8,165 nucleotides of DNA from an uncultured cyanobacterium. Its GTDB lineage: Bacteria > Cyanobacteriota > Cyanobacteriia > Cyanobacteriales > Geitlerinemataceae. Every line of letters begins with the position of its first letter. The stretch's first letter is position 1. A model generated the notes under the pieces. The model had not been told where the DNA came from. It saw only the letters and a list, made by a program, of their open reading frames with translations, and made no database searches. This document shows, piece by piece, positions 6,434-8,165 of the stretch. The DNA is taken from assembly GCA_937121005.1 (NCBI GenBank), contig CAKZKB010000091.1:1-8165 (forward strand). Direction: 5' to 3'. The position numbers and the translations under genes were made by a program.

Positions 6434-6626
6434 TTTCATTGCCTCGGGCACGACACCGAAAAGCATTGCTGACTTTCAACCCTCCGAAGCGGTGAAGGAG
6501 CGAGTTTTCGATCTTATCGATCGCGAGAAAAATGGCGAACTGTCTGCTGATGAGAAATCCGAACTCGATCGTTATATGCTGCTCGAACACCTCATCCGCT
6601 TCGAGGAATTAAAAATGCAAAATTAA
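6393..6626 (+). CDS. small acidic helical protein, cyanobacterial multicopy family
   Basis: This 77-residue protein begins MSVPITTAYDEVIDFIASGT and continues through TPKSIADFQPSEAVKERVFDLIDREKNGELSADEKSELDRYMLLEHLIR. From memory this matches a small cyanobacterial family present in several copies per genome, often just upstream of an HNH endonuclease gene. Its function is unknown to me. It looks all-helical and acidic, with no membrane segment. The ATG has AAGGA eight bases upstream. Family members usually end in a segment like LAKARAR; here the sequence after LIR is FEELKMQN, and its last codons lie in an AT-rich repeat, so the native end has probably been replaced. No HNH gene follows. Confidence 0.72.
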   Translation: MSVPITTAYDEVIDFIASGTTPKSIADFQPSEAVKERVFDLIDREKNGELSADEKSELDRYMLLEHLIRFEELKMQN

Positions 6627-6673
6627 AAATTCAAAAATGGAGTCTGCTAATTCTGAACTCTGAATTTTGAATT
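6607..6673. repeat. AT-rich imperfect palindrome (possible miniature insertion)
   Basis: The 25-base arms at 6607-6631 and 6649-6673 are inverted copies matching at 19 of 25 positions, around a 17-base centre. Both ends read AATT. The element overlaps the last codons of the small acidic gene on one side and stops at the end of the recognisable nuclease remnant on the other. Tracts like AATTAAAAATTCAAAA are common dispersed repeats in cyanobacteria. It may be a small inserted element. Confidence 0.55.
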
Positions 6674-6761
6674 GGAGCGCATCGACGGGTTCTCCCAACA
6701 GTTCAAACAGAGATTCTGGGAGAGTTTGGAATATTTTATAAAATAGACTGTCAGTACGCAT
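6609..6761 (-). pseudogene. N-terminal remnant of Rpn/DUF2887-like nuclease gene
   Basis: From the ATG at 6759-6761 the minus strand reads MRTDSLFYKIFQTLPESLFE, then LLGEPVDAL. This resembles the start of DUF2887/Rpn-type PD-(D/E)XK nuclease proteins, which are abundant in cyanobacteria. After residue 29 (about 6675) the frame enters the AT-rich palindrome and stops at 6609, giving only 50 residues. The nuclease core (the Asp and Glu-x-Lys residues) is missing, so no activity is expected. The remnant ends tail to tail with the small acidic gene, and both lose their C-terminal parts at the repeat. The family call is from memory of the N-terminal pattern. A chance open frame is possible. Confidence 0.5.
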
Positions 6762-6804
6762 CAAACTTATACCAGTGGAGCTTCCGCTTCCATTGTACAC
6801 TAGG

Positions 6805-6861
6805 TAGAGTCAGAAAAATGATGGGATCTGGGGGGAACCGTTGACTCTAGCTGAACCGTTG
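6805..6861. repeat. inverted and direct short repeats in the gap before the methyltransferase
   Basis: TAGAGTCA (6805-6812) and TGACTCTA (6842-6849) are perfect 8-base inverted copies 29 bases apart. GAACCGTTG occurs twice in direct orientation (6835-6843 and 6853-6861), interleaved with the right arm. The rest of the 331-base gap between the nuclease remnant and the methyltransferase (6762-7092) holds a HIP1 site (6896-6903), a candidate promoter, and no convincing open frame. Confidence 0.5.
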
Positions 6862-7003
6862 GGAGTTGATGAGGGAAGATTTTGCGGACAAAGGGGCGAT
6901 CGCTTCTAATATGTAAAACGGCTTATCGGCCGGTGGTGTTTTGGGGCGCGATCGGGTACAATCGCTCGTGGCAATTTTTTGTTAAATTTTACAACAGAGT
7001 AGA

Positions 7004-7031
7004 TTTGTAGCAAGTTTCGATGGTCTATAAT
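7004..7031 (+). promoter_or_regulatory. candidate methyltransferase promoter
   Basis: A perfect TATAAT box (7026-7031) follows TTTGTA (7004-7009, spacer 16) or TTGTAG (7005-7010, spacer 15). The predicted start is near 7038, leaving a leader of about 55 bases before the ATG at 7093. The surrounding DNA is AT-rich, so a chance match is possible, but the -10 and its position fit well. Confidence 0.5.
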
Positions 7032-7092
7032 ATAAAAATTCTGTACGCTTACAGATCTACATTTAGATTCTGGATTTTACCGACCCGCGCAA

Positions 7093-8100
7093 ATGGCAAT
7101 TAACTCTCCGTTTAGATACCCAGGTGGTAAGTTCTACGCTCGCAAGTTAATTTTAGAGTACGTTCTCGATCGCCCCGTGTATGTCGAACCTTTTGCGGGT
7201 GGCGGTTCGATCTTCTTTGCTAAGGAAAAAGCTCGAGTTAACTGGCTTAATGACATTGACGAAGAACTCGTTAACTGTTATCTAGTTATTCGCGATCGTC
7301 CCTACGAGCTCATCGATAAACTAGCAGGAGAACCAGCAACCAAAGAAAGGCATACTTACTATAAAAACCATTACCAACCTCAAAGCGATTTAGAACGAGC
7401 CACCCGATGGTTTTATTTAAATCGCACGTCGTACTCGGGTATTATGAAGCCAGAAAGTTGCTATTGGGGCTATGGAGAGAAGTATAGCATGAGGCCAGAA
7501 AATTGGCCGCGAAATATTCTGCGGACTTCCCAAAAACTACAGAATGTAAAATTAACAAGCTGGGATTTTGAACGAGTTATGTGGGAGATTCCTAACAATG
7601 CCTTCGTATTTGTCGATCCACCATACTACAGCGCCCGACAAGATAACTTCTACACGCATCATTTCACCCAAGAGGATCATTTTAGGTTAAAAAATACTTT
7701 GAGAGCAAATAGCGATCGCTTTCAGTTTCTATTAACTTACGATGACGTTCCCGAAATTCGGGAAATGTACGCTTGGGCTAACGCGATCGATGGCAAAGAA
7801 TGGAACTACACAGTTGGACGAACAGACGACCAGAAAAAGCCGAAACCTGGTCAAGAAAAGAAGAAGAAAAAAGTCAAGGGAAGCCGATATAAAGGTCAAG
7901 AGATTTTTGTGACTAACTTCGATCGCGACAGTCAGAACCGTCGAGACGATCGAGCATATCAGCTATCATTACCCTTAAGTTCTGGAAAATATTCCAGTGG
8001 AATGTTATACTTGAGACAAAATTCCCTAATTTGCTGTTCCCGGTCAGGCATTGGTAGCGACAGAGAAGGCGATCGGGGACAACTGTGCAAGATAATGTAG
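7093..8100 (+). CDS. D12-class DNA adenine N6-methyltransferase
   Basis: The product transfers a methyl group from S-adenosylmethionine to adenine N6 in DNA. The 335-residue protein opens with the D12 signature SPFRYPGGK (5-13). The AdoMet-binding motif VEPFAGGGSIFF (31-42) and WLNDID (51-56) follow, and the catalytic DPPY is at 175-178 (FVFVDPPYYS). Residues 61-170 contain the target-recognition region. A Lys-rich stretch (247-263) precedes GQEIFVTNFD (268-277), where such proteins usually end. The remaining 58 residues look non-conserved, and the last 14-15 are encoded by the direct repeat. The recognition site cannot be read from the sequence; GATC is possible. No restriction enzyme gene is next to it in the window. 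The gene is AT-richer than its neighbours, suggesting transfer. No clear ribosome site precedes the ATG. Confidence 0.9.
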   Translation: MAINSPFRYPGGKFYARKLILEYVLDRPVYVEPFAGGGSIFFAKEKARVNWLNDIDEELVNCYLVIRDRPYELIDKLAGEPATKERHTYYKNHYQPQSDLERATRWFYLNRTSYSGIMKPESCYWGYGEKYSMRPENWPRNILRTSQKLQNVKLTSWDFERVMWEIPNNAFVFVDPPYYSARQDNFYTHHFTQEDHFRLKNTLRANSDRFQFLLTYDDVPEIREMYAWANAIDGKEWNYTVGRTDDQKKPKPGQEKKKKKVKGSRYKGQEIFVTNFDRDSQNRRDDRAYQLSLPLSSGKYSSGMLYLRQNSLICCSRSGIGSDREGDRGQLCKIM

Positions 8101-8165
8101 CGTCGATCGCGAAGGATAGAAAAAATGTCCGTACCGATAACAACGGCTTACGATGAAGTCATCGA
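8055..8165 (+). repeat. direct repeat, right copy, cut by window end
   Basis: This copy matches 6319-6433. It begins inside the methyltransferase gene, whose last 14-15 codons and TAG stop (8098-8100) it supplies. The leader, the AAGGA ribosome site (8112-8116) and the start of the small gene follow. Identity continues to the last base of the window, so the true right edge is not visible. Confidence 0.92.
8125..8165 (+). CDS. second copy of the small acidic protein gene, 5' end only
   Basis: The first 41 bases of a second copy encode MSVPITTAYDEVI, identical at the nucleotide level to the gene at 6393. AAGGA lies eight bases before the ATG. It begins 24 bases after the methyltransferase stop, so it could be read from the same transcript. 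Whether this copy is intact, and whether an HNH nuclease gene follows as is often seen for the family, lies outside the window. Confidence 0.8.
   Translation, partial: MSVPITTAYDEVI

Noticed and set aside
7982..7997. CTGGAAAATATTCCAG hairpin as a terminator within the methyltransferase tail
   Set aside because: The stem is only six pairs, is AT-rich, and no T tract follows it; a chance palindrome is more likely.
7913..8143. A 76-codon minus-strand open frame at the right end, similar to a minus-strand frame at 6318-6590
   Set aside because: The similarity between the two comes only from the direct repeat being read antisense; neither has domain features or a ribosome site.

Overview
The window is cyanobacterial chromosome. 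The evidence is a complete photosystem II gene (psbK), an ordered rpmH-rnpA-PH protein-yidC-jag block, a DUF928 protein (a largely cyanobacterial family), at least 13 copies of the HIP1 octamer GCGATCGC, and short tandem and palindromic repeats of the kind common in filamentous cyanobacteria. The species cannot be fixed from the sequence; an oscillatorialean-type genome of moderate GC is my best guess.

Layout. Positions 1-54 hold the 3' part of a tRNA-Val(CAC). A lipoprotein gene on the minus strand (58-774) runs into its end. Positions 775-1056 are repeat-rich: one hairpin and several tandem arrays, the last of which encodes the final residues and stop codon of purD (1057-2352, minus). Upstream of purD on the same strand are a secreted DUF928 protein (2419-3105) and psbK (3232-3369), which is only 45 codons long. 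A divergent promoter region (3370-3537) separates psbK from the plus-strand block: rpmH (3538-3675), rnpA (3706-4077), a PH-domain membrane protein overlapping rnpA (4049-4444), yidC (4507-5676) and jag (5681-6151). This block makes a ribosomal protein, the protein subunit of RNase P, the membrane insertase YidC and an RNA-binding KH/R3H protein, a conserved bacterial grouping.

Downstream of jag the character changes at about 6180. The rest is accessory DNA: fragments of dispersed repeats, a small acidic protein gene (6393-6626) whose end runs into an AT-rich imperfect palindrome, the N-terminal remnant of an Rpn/DUF2887-like nuclease gene on the minus strand, and an AT-richer D12-class DNA adenine methyltransferase gene (7093-8100). 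The methyltransferase ends inside a second, near-identical copy (about 94%) of the leader and start of the small acidic gene, which continues past the window end.

The most interesting part is therefore 6319-8165: a methyltransferase between two direct copies of a small-gene cassette, with its C-terminal tail encoded by the second copy. Whether this is a working restriction/toxin-antitoxin-like module or only duplication debris cannot be decided here. The sequence just right of the window would help most.
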